Of a stretch of 10,446 bases of DNA, positions 1 through 7,663 are shown piece by piece. The position numbers and the translations under genes are program-made. The stretch is from Bryobacterales bacterium (GTDB lineage: Bacteria > Acidobacteriota > Terriglobia > Bryobacterales > Bryobacteraceae), in contig PKZC01000074.1 in assembly GCA_003132905.1 (NCBI GenBank), positions 1-10,446 on the forward strand. Direction: 5' to 3'. The notes beneath the pieces are model-generated. The model worked only from the letters and a program-made list of their open reading frames with translations. It was not told the DNA's origin and did not search any database. Positions within the stretch are counted from its first letter, which is position 1. Each line of letters opens with the position of its first letter.

Positions 1-56
1 GTTTTCGACACAGGCTGCTAGGATACCCGAGTCAGCAGACACGCAGGATTGTTCGC

Positions 57-83
57 GGAGGAGATACCATGGGAGCCGTATGA
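57..83 (+). promoter_or_regulatory. Strong ribosome-binding site with four-codon upstream ORF (MGAV) overlapping the next start
   Basis: A purine-rich GGAGGAG lies at 57-63, five bases before an ATG at 69. That ATG opens a four-codon frame (Met-Gly-Ala-Val) whose TGA at 81-83 overlaps the ATG at 80-82 in an ATGA arrangement. A second SD-like GGGAG at 71-75 sits inside the mini-frame, four bases before the ATG at 80. The layout would permit translational coupling, with ribosomes loaded at the strong site terminating and restarting on the 65-codon gene. Alternatively the strong SD serves the ATG at 80 directly, despite a long 16-base spacing. The bases are clear; the coupling is inferred. Confidence 0.4.
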
Positions 84-277
84 AGGAAGTCTTCACGAAG
101 AGTTTTTGGCAAGGCGTGAAAAAGACTTTTCATGAAGCGCTTGAAGAGCCGCCAACAGCGCACAACGCCTTGCGGACTCCCCCCGAGGGCGATCCGAAGG
201 CGTCTTCCACGACACCATCGTCTTCAACGACACCATCGTCGCCATCGGTTCCGAGCGGAACCAGCGGAATTCTCTAA
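80..277 (+). CDS. Small hypothetical protein, amphipathic N-terminus and Ser/Thr/Pro tail
   Basis: This encodes 65 residues that I cannot assign to a named family. The first 25 or so residues (FTKSFWQGVKKTFHEAL) are rich in Lys and aromatic residues and could form an amphipathic helix. The rest is low-complexity Pro/Ser/Thr, including an in-frame SSTTPS tandem repeat at residues 42-53, and looks disordered. There is no signal peptide or hydrophobic membrane segment. It is the only plus-strand gene and converges on the RND remnant, which ends 38 bp beyond its stop. Good SD signals precede it, which favours a real gene, but the short length and repetitive tail limit certainty. A longer plus-strand frame at 132-527 overlaps it and is out of frame with it. 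Confidence 0.55.
   Translation: MKEVFTKSFWQGVKKTFHEALEEPPTAHNALRTPPEGDPKASSTTPSSSTTPSSPSVPSGTSGIL
203..238 (+). repeat. 18-bp in-frame tandem repeat (two units)
   Basis: Two adjacent 18-bp units, 203-220 and 221-238, differ at one base. They are in frame with the small gene and each encodes Ser-Ser-Thr-Thr-Pro-Ser. This suggests slippage-driven lengthening of a disordered tail. A partial third unit (TCGCCATCGG) follows. Confidence 0.8.
247..262. repeat. Perfect 6-bp inverted repeat near the 3' end of the small gene
   Basis: GGTTCC at 247-252 and GGAACC at 257-262 are perfect inverted copies around a GAGC loop. The hairpin lies inside the last codons of the small plus-strand gene. No run of T follows, so it is not a convincing intrinsic terminator. 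It could be a weak RNA hairpin or chance in a repetitive coding tail. Confidence 0.35.
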
Positions 278-279
278 TA

Positions 280-314
280 GAGACGAAGAGCCGCGCCCTC
301 CACGGCAGGCTCCT
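280..314 (-). repeat. 35-bp near-copy of an internal RND-remnant segment (matches 541-575)
   Basis: Bases 280-314 match 541-575 at 32 of 35 positions in the same orientation. The 541-575 copy lies inside the RND remnant, where it encodes EAAVEGAVLRL on the minus strand. The 280-314 copy lies outside that reading frame, beginning just past the remnant's stop codon, and read in the matching frame would give EPAVEGAALRL before running into a stop. One of the three differences is synonymous and two change residues. The full-length pump at about 2270-2310 is clearly less similar over this stretch. It is either a duplication scar or the last trace of a third RND paralogue. Confidence 0.75.
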
Positions 315-315
315 G

Positions 316-1302
316 CTAGTGAGCTTCTAGCTCCGTTTCCGGGGCCGGAAGTACGTCGCCTTCCCGTGCCACCCAAGCGTACAAGGTGGGCAGCAGAAAG
401 ATGCTCAGCAGTAATCCGGAGATCAAACCGCCGACGATCACGATGGCAAAAGGTCGCTGGGAGTCCGAACCGATGGCGGGCGAAAGAGCGGCGGGCAGCA
501 ATCCCAAGGTGGCAACCAGGCTGGTGACCATAATGGGCCGGAGACGAAGAACCGCGCCTTCCACGGCAGCCTCCTCGATGGAGTGCCCGCGAGCGCGTCT
601 TTGGTTGATATATTCCAGCATGATCACGCCGGTCTGCACCGAGACGCCGAATAAGGCCAAGAATCCGATTCCGGAAGACACGCTGAAGTGTGTATGCGTC
701 AGCAGGAGGGCGGCCATGCCACCCAGTGGCGTCATCATCACGTTAACGATGATGAGGGAGGCCCACTTCATCGACTTGAACATGGTGTATAAGATGACGA
801 AAATGATCAGCACAGTGAGCGGCACGATAACGCCGAGACGGGCGGCGGCGCGCTTTTCGCTTTCATACTCACCTTCCCACTTAATGTGATAACCACGCGT
901 CAACTGGACTTGTTTTCCGACCTTTGCAATAGCTTCCTCCACCGTGCTACCCAGGTCGCGGCCCCGGACACTGTATTTCACGGCGACGTAGCGCTGATTA
1001 CCTTCGCGATAGATTTCCGAGCCGCCGTCACGCATTTGTATCTTGGAAAGCTGCGCGAGTGAGACGCGCTCGCCCGATGGCGAGAGAAGGCGAATGTTCG
1101 CGATCGCTTCGGGGGTATCGCGATAAGGTAGCAGGTAGCGGGCTACGAGATCGTAGCGTTGTTCACCCTGCAAAACTTGCGTCAGTGCGTTGCCGCCCAC
1201 GGCCGTCTGGACAGCGTCCTGGACGTCGGCTACATTCATCTGAAAACGCGCGGCCTGCTTACGATCCACCTCGACATTCAAGTTGGGTTGCCCGAGACGA
1301 AA
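316..1302 (-). pseudogene. C-terminal third of a second CzcA-family RND pump (5'-truncated)
   Basis: The frame read from 1281 (TTG) to the TAG at 318-316 gives 321 residues colinear with residues 724-1046 of the intact pump at 2046-5186, at roughly 70% identity by my by-eye alignment. Similarity starts at about 1302 (FRLGQPNLNV), only about 13 bp after the aldolase stop, so the first 720 or so residues are gone. The visible part includes the end of the second periplasmic (porter/docking) region and five hydrophobic segments matching TM8-TM12. It lacks TM1-TM7, the TM4 proton-relay motif and half of the porter domain, so it cannot be a working pump. The TTG sits in the middle of a conserved motif and has no SD, so I do not regard it as a real start. 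The frame is nevertheless free of stops and frameshifts and keeps conserved motifs (FSVSSGIGFLALFGVSV, GSDSQRPFA), implying recent truncation or an assembly join. It is diverged from the neighbouring pump, so it is not a fresh duplicate of it. Confidence 0.85.
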
Positions 1303-1315
1303 GGGCCGCCGTCGC

Positions 1316-2005
1316 CTACGGCACGCGCTGACCCGTTTCCTCGCGGAGGTATTTCACGGTGTTGACGTATCTCCGTGCCAGCTCTTCAATCCAATCTCCC
1401 TCGCGAATGCTGATGGCGCGCGGTGGGATCAGATCCGCACCGATACCGACCGCGGTGGCGCCGGCCGCCAGATATTGTCCCGCGGTTTGCTGGTTGACGC
1501 CTCCGGATGCAATGAATGAAACCTTCGGGAACGGAGCTTTCAAGGCGCGAAGGTAATCCACGCCGCCCACTTGGGAGCAGGGAAAAATTTTGACGAAATC
1601 GGCACCGGCCTTCACTGCGGCTATGATTTCGCTGGGCGTTAGAACGCCGGGTATTACGACAATTCCTGCCTTGACGGCGAATTCGACGACTTCCAGATCC
1701 AGCCCCGGACTAGTAATGAAATTCGCTCCAGCGGCTAAGCAGGCGCGTGCCGTTTCCACGTTCAACACCGTGCCTGCGCCCACCACCATGTGGGGATGCT
1801 CCTTCACCAGCTGCGCAATTAGCTCCGCAGCCTTGGGAACGGTCATGGTAAGTTCCACGATCGGTAAGCCGCCCCGCGAGACCGCCTCGGCGGCGAACAG
1901 GGCGTCCTCAGCGTTCGAGGCACGAACCGCCGGCACAATAGCGAGTTCCTCAATCCGCGCGCGAACCTCTTCCTTCGTCATCGATCCGATTTGTCCCAAT
2001 ATCAT
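1316..2005 (-). CDS. eda: KDPG / 4-hydroxy-2-oxoglutarate aldolase (class I, Eda family)
   Basis: This is a predicted cytoplasmic aldolase that cleaves 2-keto-3-deoxy-6-phosphogluconate to pyruvate and glyceraldehyde-3-phosphate (Entner-Doudoroff pathway), often also acting on 4-hydroxy-2-oxoglutarate. The 229 residues form one TIM-barrel domain. Visible family motifs are the catalytic Glu in VELTMT (E51), GAGTVL (76-81), SPGLD (99-103), the Schiff-base Lys in VKIFPC (K139) and the phosphate-loop-like SGGVN (167-171). The Arg found after the catalytic Glu in E. coli Eda (EVTLRT) is Thr here, a variant I associate with other KDPG/KHG aldolases. The ATG at 2005 has a weak GGTG five bases upstream. 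The ATG at 1981 (MTKEEVR) would give 221 residues and aligns better with the usual N-terminus, so the true start may be there. It begins 40 bp after the RND pump stop and ends next to the RND remnant, a context that does not match sugar-acid metabolism. No kinase or dehydratase partner is visible. Confidence 0.88.
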   Translation of the reverse strand: MILGQIGSMTKEEVRARIEELAIVPAVRASNAEDALFAAEAVSRGGLPIVELTMTVPKAAELIAQLVKEHPHMVVGAGTVLNVETARACLAAGANFITSPGLDLEVVEFAVKAGIVVIPGVLTPSEIIAAVKAGADFVKIFPCSQVGGVDYLRALKAPFPKVSFIASGGVNQQTAGQYLAAGATAVGIGADLIPPRAISIREGDWIEELARRYVNTVKYLREETGQRVP

Positions 2006-2045
2006 AGCGACACCAATGGCCGAATCAGCACGTCAACACCGTGCC

Positions 2046-5000
2046 TCAGTGAGCTCCTCCTAAATCAATCTCCGGGGCCGGAAGCGCGTCGGCCGGTCCC
2101 GCAAACCACACGTACAACGCTGGGAGCAGGAAGATGCTCATGATCAGCACAGCCATGAGTCCACCGACGATCACCATTGCAAATGGCCGCTGCGAATCTG
2201 AGCCGATGCCGTGCGAGGTGGCCGCCGGAACCAGTCCGAGCGAAGCAACCAGCATCGTCATCAGAATGGGGCGGAATCGCATGACGGCCCCTTGCTGCAC
2301 GGCCTCCTGGATTGAATGCCCGCGGGCGCGCAACTGATTGATGTATTCGAGCATGATTACGCCGGTCATTACGGAAACTCCGAACAGGGCTAGGAATCCG
2401 ATACCGGAAGAGACGCTGAAGTTAGTGTTGGACATATACAGCGCCACAATTCCGCCGATCGGGGCCATCGCGACCGTCACCAAAATCAGGCTGGCCCATT
2501 TCAGCGAGCCGAACATGGAATACAGGATGAAGTAAATGACAACCAGGGTGAGTGGGATGATCACCATCAGCCTTTTCGTAGCGCGCTGCTGGCTGGCGTA
2601 TTCGCCGGCCCAATCGATGTGATAGCCGGGCGGCAACTTCACTTGCCGATCCACCTTCTTGATGGCCTCTTCCACGGCCCCTCCCAGGTCGCGTCCACGG
2701 ACACCGTACTTGATCGCGACATAACGTTGGTTGCCTTCGCGATAGACTTCGGATGCTCCATCAGTCACCTTGATGTTGCAGAGCTGCGCGAGAGAGACGC
2801 GTTCCCCGGAGGGTGAAAGCAGACGAATACTTTGGATGGCTTCTTTGGAATCGCGGTAGTCCGGCAGATAGCGCATGACCAAGTCGTACCGGCGTTCGCC
2901 TTGCAGGACCTGGGTCAGGGCGTTGCCGCCGACCGCGGTTTGAACCGCATCTTGTACGTCCGCGACGTTAATCTGATAGCGCGAGGCGGCTTCGCGATCC
3001 ACCGTGACATTCAAGTTGGGCTGGCCGAGGATGCGGAACAATCCCAGGTCTTGAACTCCTGGCACGGTGCGCATCACCGCTACGATCTGATCGCCCTTCT
3101 CTTCCAGCGTGTTCAGATCGTCGCCATAAACCTTGATCGCCAATTCTCCCTTGACGCCACTAACCGCTTCTTCCATATTGTCCGAGATGGGTTGAGAAAA
3201 ATTCCAGATCGCGCCGGGAATCTTGTCGAGCTCGCGACTCATGGCAGCGATCAGTGCTTCCTTGTTCTGGTGAAACGTAGGGCGCCAATCCTCTTTTTGT
3301 TTCAGGCCAACGAAATACTCCGTGTTGAAGAAACCGGTGGTGTCGGTGCCGTCGTCAGGTCGGCCCACTTGGCTGGTCGTCATTATGACTTCCGGGAAGG
3401 AAGCGAGAATCACGCGAACCTGATTTGCGAGACGAATGCCTTCCGAGGGTCCAGTGCTCGGCGCAAGAGTGCCGCGCACCCAGATGGCGCCTTCGTCCAG
3501 ATGAGGAAGAAATTCCGAACCGATGTTCCGCGCTAGCAAAACGGCGCCGGCCAACGTCGCCACGGCCAGCGTAAGCGTGGCCCAGGGCCAGTGAGTGGCG
3601 ACGCGGAGAGCCCTGCCATAACCGCGTGTCAGGAGTCCCATGAGCGGGTTGTGCCATTCCTTCGTGCCCCGGGGAAAGACGAGACTCGCCAGCACCGGCC
3701 CCATGAACATAGAAAACAACAAGGCGCCCAGAAGCGCGAACACCACGGTCCAAGCCATCGGTTTGAACAGACGGCCTTCCACTGCCTGCAGAGTAAAAAT
3801 CGGCACATAGGCCACGATGATAATTAAGATCGAGTAGAAAACTGGTCGTTGTACCTCGTGCGCGGCGCGGCTGATTTTTTGCGGCACCGTCTCGTCGGCG
3901 TTTTGTCCGGGATGGGACAAGAGCCGCACGATATTTTCGACCATGACAATCGCGCCTTCCACAATCATTCCGAAGTCCAGCGCGCCCAGCGACAACAGGT
4001 TGGCCGGAATGTGCCGCAGGCTGAGACAGATGGAGGCAAATAAGAGCGCGAACGGAATGGTCAGCGTCACAATCAGCGCGCCGCGAACATTGCCGAGAAA
4101 GAGGAACAGAATCACGGAAACGAGGATGATGCCCTCGGTTAAGTTGTGCAGCACTGTGTGGGTGGTCAGGTGCAAGAGTTCGCTGCGGTCGAGGAACGGG
4201 ACTACCTTCACGCCCGGAGGCAGAAGGTGATCGTTGAGTTCTCGTGTTTTGGCGTGAATCGCTTCCAGTGTGGCGTCCGAATCAGAGCCCTTTCTAAGGA
4301 GCACAATTCCCGAGACGACATCGTTGTTATCGATAATCTTGCCATCCGCGCGGTGAATCGCCCTTCCAAATTGACCGAGCCGGACCTTAGGGCCCTGCTC
4401 CACGACTGCAATGTCCTTGATTCGCAGGGCAGTTCCGTTCTTGGTCGTGATCACTGTATTCTCGATGTCTCGAACGGTTCCTACCAGACCAACCGTGCGC
4501 ACGTCTATCTGCTGCAAACCGGCCTCAATGAAACTTCCGCCTCCATTGGTATTGTTATTTGTAAGCTGCTGTTCCACTTGCCCGAGGCTGAGCCCGTAGG
4601 AGATCAATTTATTCGGATCGACACGGACCTGGTATTCGAGCGTGGGACCGCCGAAGCTGGCGACGTCAACAACGTTGGGCACCGACTTGTACTGCTTCTC
4701 CAGGACCCAATCTTCGAGCGACTTGAGGTCCATCACGCCATATTCGGGATTTGTGCTTCGAAGCGTGAAGAAATAGATTTGACCGACTGGGCTAAAATCC
4801 GTGCCCATCTGCGGCGTCACGGCTGGGGGCAAAGTAACTTGTGCCAGGCGCTCCAGAACCTTTTCGCGGTTCCAATCATTTTCCGAGTCGTCGTCGAAAA
4901 TCAGCATGATACTGGAGAGCCCGAAGAGCGAAACCGATCGCAGATGCTCCAGGTGAGGAATACCATTCATCGCGATTTCCAAGGGAATCGTAACCTGCTG

Positions 5001-5186
5001 CTCGATTTGCTCCGCGGAGATTCCTGGCCACTGAGTGATCACCTGAACGTAGTTGTTGGCGACGTCGGGATACGCCTCTACTGGAAGATTGCGAAAGGAG
5101 ATGATGCCCCAGACGAACAGGAGAAGGCAGACGGCCAGAACCAGCAGGCGATTGTGTAACGCAAAGTCGACTAGTAGGCGAATCAT
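2046..5186 (-). CDS. czcA: Heavy-metal efflux RND transporter, CzcA family (full length)
   Basis: This is the inner-membrane proton-driven pump of a tripartite efflux system. Its 1046 residues match the usual length of the family. The N-terminus has a classic first membrane segment (about 10-30) followed by FRNLPVEAYPDV. The first porter domain spans roughly 35-335, TM2-TM7 about 340-550, the second porter/docking region about 555-860 and TM8-TM12 the rest. The TM4 motif at 404-418 reads DFGMIVEGAIVMVEN. D404, E410 and E417 align with CzcA D402, D408 and E415, so the central proton-relay Asp is Glu here. The position I align with CusA M672 is Glu (E673), so a CusA-type Cu/Ag methionine site is not evident. 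A divalent-metal substrate is more likely, but the metal is not assignable. The start follows the fusion-protein stop by 30 bp, with AAGGAG at 5203-5198 and 11 bases of spacing. It is the third gene of the OMF-MFP-RND operon. A diverged C-terminal paralogue lies downstream. Confidence 0.95.
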   Translation of the reverse strand: MIRLLVDFALHNRLLVLAVCLLLFVWGIISFRNLPVEAYPDVANNYVQVITQWPGISAEQIEQQVTIPLEIAMNGIPHLEHLRSVSLFGLSSIMLIFDDDSENDWNREKVLERLAQVTLPPAVTPQMGTDFSPVGQIYFFTLRSTNPEYGVMDLKSLEDWVLEKQYKSVPNVVDVASFGGPTLEYQVRVDPNKLISYGLSLGQVEQQLTNNNTNGGGSFIEAGLQQIDVRTVGLVGTVRDIENTVITTKNGTALRIKDIAVVEQGPKVRLGQFGRAIHRADGKIIDNNDVVSGIVLLRKGSDSDATLEAIHAKTRELNDHLLPPGVKVVPFLDRSELLHLTTHTVLHNLTEGIILVSVILFLFLGNVRGALIVTLTIPFALLFASICLSLRHIPANLLSLGALDFGMIVEGAIVMVENIVRLLSHPGQNADETVPQKISRAAHEVQRPVFYSILIIIVAYVPIFTLQAVEGRLFKPMAWTVVFALLGALLFSMFMGPVLASLVFPRGTKEWHNPLMGLLTRGYGRALRVATHWPWATLTLAVATLAGAVLLARNIGSEFLPHLDEGAIWVRGTLAPSTGPSEGIRLANQVRVILASFPEVIMTTSQVGRPDDGTDTTGFFNTEYFVGLKQKEDWRPTFHQNKEALIAAMSRELDKIPGAIWNFSQPISDNMEEAVSGVKGELAIKVYGDDLNTLEEKGDQIVAVMRTVPGVQDLGLFRILGQPNLNVTVDREAASRYQINVADVQDAVQTAVGGNALTQVLQGERRYDLVMRYLPDYRDSKEAIQSIRLLSPSGERVSLAQLCNIKVTDGASEVYREGNQRYVAIKYGVRGRDLGGAVEEAIKKVDRQVKLPPGYHIDWAGEYASQQRATKRLMVIIPLTLVVIYFILYSMFGSLKWASLILVTVAMAPIGGIVALYMSNTNFSVSSGIGFLALFGVSVMTGVIMLEYINQLRARGHSIQEAVQQGAVMRFRPILMTMLVASLGLVPAATSHGIGSDSQRPFAMVIVGGLMAVLIMSIFLLPALYVWFAGPADALPAPEIDLGGAH

Positions 5187-5192
5187 CAGCGG

Positions 5193-5222
5193 CTCGGCTC
5201 CTTACTGCTCAGCTTCTTACTG
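5193..5222 (-). repeat. 15-bp tandem duplication spanning the MFP stop and the pump ribosome-binding site
   Basis: Two adjacent 15-bp units, 5193-5207 and 5208-5222, match at 13 of 15 positions. On the minus strand each reads CAGTAAG(A/G)AGC(T/C)GAG. The upstream unit carries the real Gln-stop of the membrane-fusion protein. The downstream unit repeats CAG-TAA in the same frame and contains the AAGGAG that serves the pump start. The duplication therefore gives a back-up stop codon and supplies the SD. Confidence 0.8.
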
Positions 5223-6374
5223 TTCCACGGTGGCCTGAAAAACCAAGGCGTTCGAGATCACCCGCTCACCGGGCTTAATTCCAGAGGCGATTTCCTGCAG
5301 GCCGCCCGGGAGCATGTTGCCTCCCTGAACTTCAATTCTCCGGAATTGATCGTTTCCAGCCGGGGAGTAAACCCAGTCACGATCGTGCAGGTGCAGCACG
5401 GCCGTGGCCGGAACCGTCGCGTGCATTTCCTTCTGCATCCCGTGGAAGGTGGCGGTGACGAACATCCCGAAGCGCAGCAAGCCCGGATTATCGACTTCCA
5501 GCCGCACCTTGGCGGTGCGAATGTTGGGATCCATGGTGGGAGCGATGTTTTGAATGCGCCCCTTCAGAATCACGTTCGGATAAGCGTTCAAGTGAATGTC
5601 GGCGTACTCGCCAACGTGTATGAACGACATATCGTTTTCGTAGACATCGCAGATGATCCATACCTTCGACAGATCCGAAATGGTGAAAAGATTCGGAGAG
5701 TTGTCGAGGGTCTTCACACCCGCGGAGGCGGTCACCTGCTGATCGGTAATCACGCCCGACACTGGCGCGTGGATCTCAATCACGGAGCTGGGATGCTCCA
5801 TATCGGCGCCCAAGACGCGGAGATGTTCCATCGCGGTCTCGGTGGTCACCTTGGCCTTCACCTCGGCGTCCTCCGCCACTTCCTCGTCTTTCTTGGCAAT
5901 CGCGCCTTTCTCAAGCAGTATTTTGGCCCGCTCCAGTTGCGCCTTTGCCAGCTCTTGGTCCGCCACAGCCTGCCGGTAATCCGAGAAGGCCTGGGCAATG
6001 TCCTGACTCTGGATCTTCAACAGCAACTGGCCTTTGGTCACGGCGTCCCCAAGCCGGGCGTCGATCTCGACGATGCGGCCGGAGGCGAGCGAGATCACGG
6101 GGATATTGCGTGAAACATCGGCGCTCACCGACCCCGTGGTTTTGAGCTCGGGCGCGGTATCGTGCTCGCCGGCTGTAACCACCGGAAACTGCTGTACGTG
6201 TTCCACCTTGAAGATGCCGCTGTCTGTTTCGTTCTCGACTTGAGCCGCCGGGGGCGCCTCCATCTTGCTATCTGCCTGTACCTTCGCCCCGCAGCCCGCT
6301 AATACAAGGCTCAAGGCAAGTACAATACTCGAGCTCAAGCACGTGGCGATAAGAAAAACGCGTTTGGGATTCAT
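5217..6374 (-). CDS. czcB: Efflux periplasmic adaptor (membrane-fusion) lipoprotein, CzcB family
   Basis: This is the periplasmic adaptor that links the RND pump to the outer-membrane channel. It has 385 residues. The signal peptide ends in a lipobox LAGC (25-28), so it is probably lipid-anchored at Cys28. The biotinyl-lipoyl-like half-motifs lie at about 98-124 (SGRIVEIDARLGDAVTKGQL) and 199-222 (EIHAPVSGVITDQQV). Between them is a charged alpha-helical hairpin (about 125-190). The beta-barrel follows at about 237-310, including GRIQNIAPTMDPNIRTAKV, and the C-terminal membrane-proximal domain at about 318-385. A short His-containing stretch (VLHLHDRDW, 326-334) is present, but no dedicated metal-chaperone domain is visible. 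The ATG overlaps the TGA of the upstream channel gene (ATGA) and has a strong AGGAGGT six bases before it, supporting both the start and translational coupling. Confidence 0.93.
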   Translation of the reverse strand: MNPKRVFLIATCLSSSIVLALSLVLAGCGAKVQADSKMEAPPAAQVENETDSGIFKVEHVQQFPVVTAGEHDTAPELKTTGSVSADVSRNIPVISLASGRIVEIDARLGDAVTKGQLLLKIQSQDIAQAFSDYRQAVADQELAKAQLERAKILLEKGAIAKKDEEVAEDAEVKAKVTTETAMEHLRVLGADMEHPSSVIEIHAPVSGVITDQQVTASAGVKTLDNSPNLFTISDLSKVWIICDVYENDMSFIHVGEYADIHLNAYPNVILKGRIQNIAPTMDPNIRTAKVRLEVDNPGLLRFGMFVTATFHGMQKEMHATVPATAVLHLHDRDWVYSPAGNDQFRRIEVQGGNMLPGGLQEIASGIKPGERVISNALVFQATVEQ

Positions 6375-7663
6375 CGAATGACCTCCTGACCCACTGACAG
6401 ATTTAACTGCGCAGCCGCAGTCAAGTAAGAACCCACCAGATTCAAGTAATTGAGCTGCGTGCTGCGGTAGTCTTGTTGCGCCTGCAAAAAATCCAACAGT
6501 GACGCTCCGCCTCTGGTGTAAGCGAACGATACTGTGTCACGAACCTCGGTGGCGTCCTTCAAGTAAGCTTCCTTGTAAGGGCGTAGTAAAGTGAGATTGC
6601 TTTCGATGGTGGCGTAAGCGGAATCGACGTCACTGAACACTTGCGCGGTGGCCGCGTCGCGCAGCCGTTCGTTGCGCGTGATGTCCTGCTCGGTTCGCAG
6701 CTTCTCGCCTTGATTCCGGTCGAAGATACGCAGCGGAATCGTAACAGTGACTCCGATGTAAACCGGAATCGGCGGATTACGCGCAAAATCGGCGCCGAAA
6801 GTCGGATCGGCAGAGCCGTTGGCCACGGCCAGCTTGTGATCCGTCTGTGCCTTACCCACCGACTGCATGGCGGCTTTCAGGTCGGGCCGGTTTTCGAGCG
6901 CCAGATTCCGGAATTCTTCAAGTGGCCGAGCCTCCGTGCTGAAGTCGAAAGTACCCGTGACGTCGAACTGTTCTACCGGCGTGCGATCATTGAGCAGCAT
7001 CAGTAACTGGATCTTGGAAGTTCGTAAATTAACCAGCGCCGTCTGAACGTCTGTCTCGAACTGCACACGTTGCAGCTCCAGCCGCTGGTAATCCACTCGC
7101 GCGATATCGCCCGCCTTCAGCCGCTCGTTGCTTACATCCAGCAGACGGTTGTAAAAGGCCAGACTCTCGCGCGTGAGATCCAAGATCGCCTTTTCCTGCA
7201 GCGCCTGCACAAATGCGGCTCGCAGGTTGAAAAGCAAGTTGCGCTCCTGATCGGCATACTGCGAAATCGTAATCGCCGTCCCTTCCTGTGCGCTTTGCTG
7301 CCTCAGTTCACGCTTGTGCTGCCGCTCATGCAGGTAACTAATGGCGGCCGACGGAAACGCATAAGCAAACGGGCTGTAAACACTTGGGCCGCCGCTGGGC
7401 GGAGACTGCGTCGAAAAGAAGTTCATCTGATCGAACGCACTGGTTAGGTCCGGATTCGGCCGTAAATACGCCGTGATCTCCTGAGCGTGGGACTCGTCAA
7501 TGCCGATTTGCGCCGCCCGCAAAGTCGGGTTGTTCTGCTGAAACCTATCGCGAACCTCCTGCCAGGTAAAACTGCGTGGCTGCGCCTGTGCGTTGGCCGT
7601 CGAAGACGCCAGAAGGAAGCACCAAATACACCAGCGCCAATTCAAATGTTCGAGTTTCTCCAT
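6371..7663 (-). CDS. czcC: Outer-membrane efflux factor, TolC/CzcC family
   Basis: This is the trimeric outer-membrane channel of the efflux complex, first gene of the operon. From the ATG at 7663 it has 430 residues, typical for CzcC-like factors. The N-terminus MEKLEHLNWRWCIWCFLLAS followed by STANA|QAQ looks like a signal peptide with no lipobox. Two repeated OEP-type coiled-coil halves follow; ITAYLRPNPDLTSAF (residues 63-77) is typical of the first, and LRPYKEAYLK with DFLQAQQDYRSTQLNYLN of the second. A GTG at 7711 would add 16 residues (MYSTWRYLQNFRRQPN) ahead of the signal peptide. Neither start has a good SD, and I chose 7663 because it puts the signal peptide at the N-terminus. Its stop overlaps the adaptor start by four bases. 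Confidence 0.9.
   Translation of the reverse strand: MEKLEHLNWRWCIWCFLLASSTANAQAQPRSFTWQEVRDRFQQNNPTLRAAQIGIDESHAQEITAYLRPNPDLTSAFDQMNFFSTQSPPSGGPSVYSPFAYAFPSAAISYLHERQHKRELRQQSAQEGTAITISQYADQERNLLFNLRAAFVQALQEKAILDLTRESLAFYNRLLDVSNERLKAGDIARVDYQRLELQRVQFETDVQTALVNLRTSKIQLLMLLNDRTPVEQFDVTGTFDFSTEARPLEEFRNLALENRPDLKAAMQSVGKAQTDHKLAVANGSADPTFGADFARNPPIPVYIGVTVTIPLRIFDRNQGEKLRTEQDITRNERLRDAATAQVFSDVDSAYATIESNLTLLRPYKEAYLKDATEVRDTVSFAYTRGGASLLDFLQAQQDYRSTQLNYLNLVGSYLTAAAQLNLSVGQEVIR

Noticed and set aside
132..527. Arg/Pro-rich plus-strand frame of 131 codons
   Set aside because: It overlaps the small gene at 80-277 out of frame and runs antisense into the RND remnant; its composition is that of a shadow frame.
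1279..1281. TTG at 1281 as a true start for a 321-residue RND-like protein
   Set aside because: It is the Leu of the conserved GQPNLNV motif, similarity continues upstream of it to about 1302, and there is no SD; a five-TM fragment could not pump alone.
2028..2044. Inverted repeat GCACG/CGTGC just after the RND pump stop as a terminator
   Set aside because: The stem is only 5 bp with a 7-base loop and no following T-run, so it is unlikely to terminate transcription.
4146..5159. Long plus-strand open frame (337 codons) opposite the RND pump
   Set aside because: It lies entirely antisense to the well-supported CzcA-family gene, has no recognisable domain, and its openness follows from the GC-biased codon use of the real gene.
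5346..6113. Plus-strand open frame (255 codons) opposite the adaptor gene
   Set aside because: It is antisense to the adaptor protein, with a His/Gly/Arg-rich composition typical of a reverse-strand shadow and no domain.
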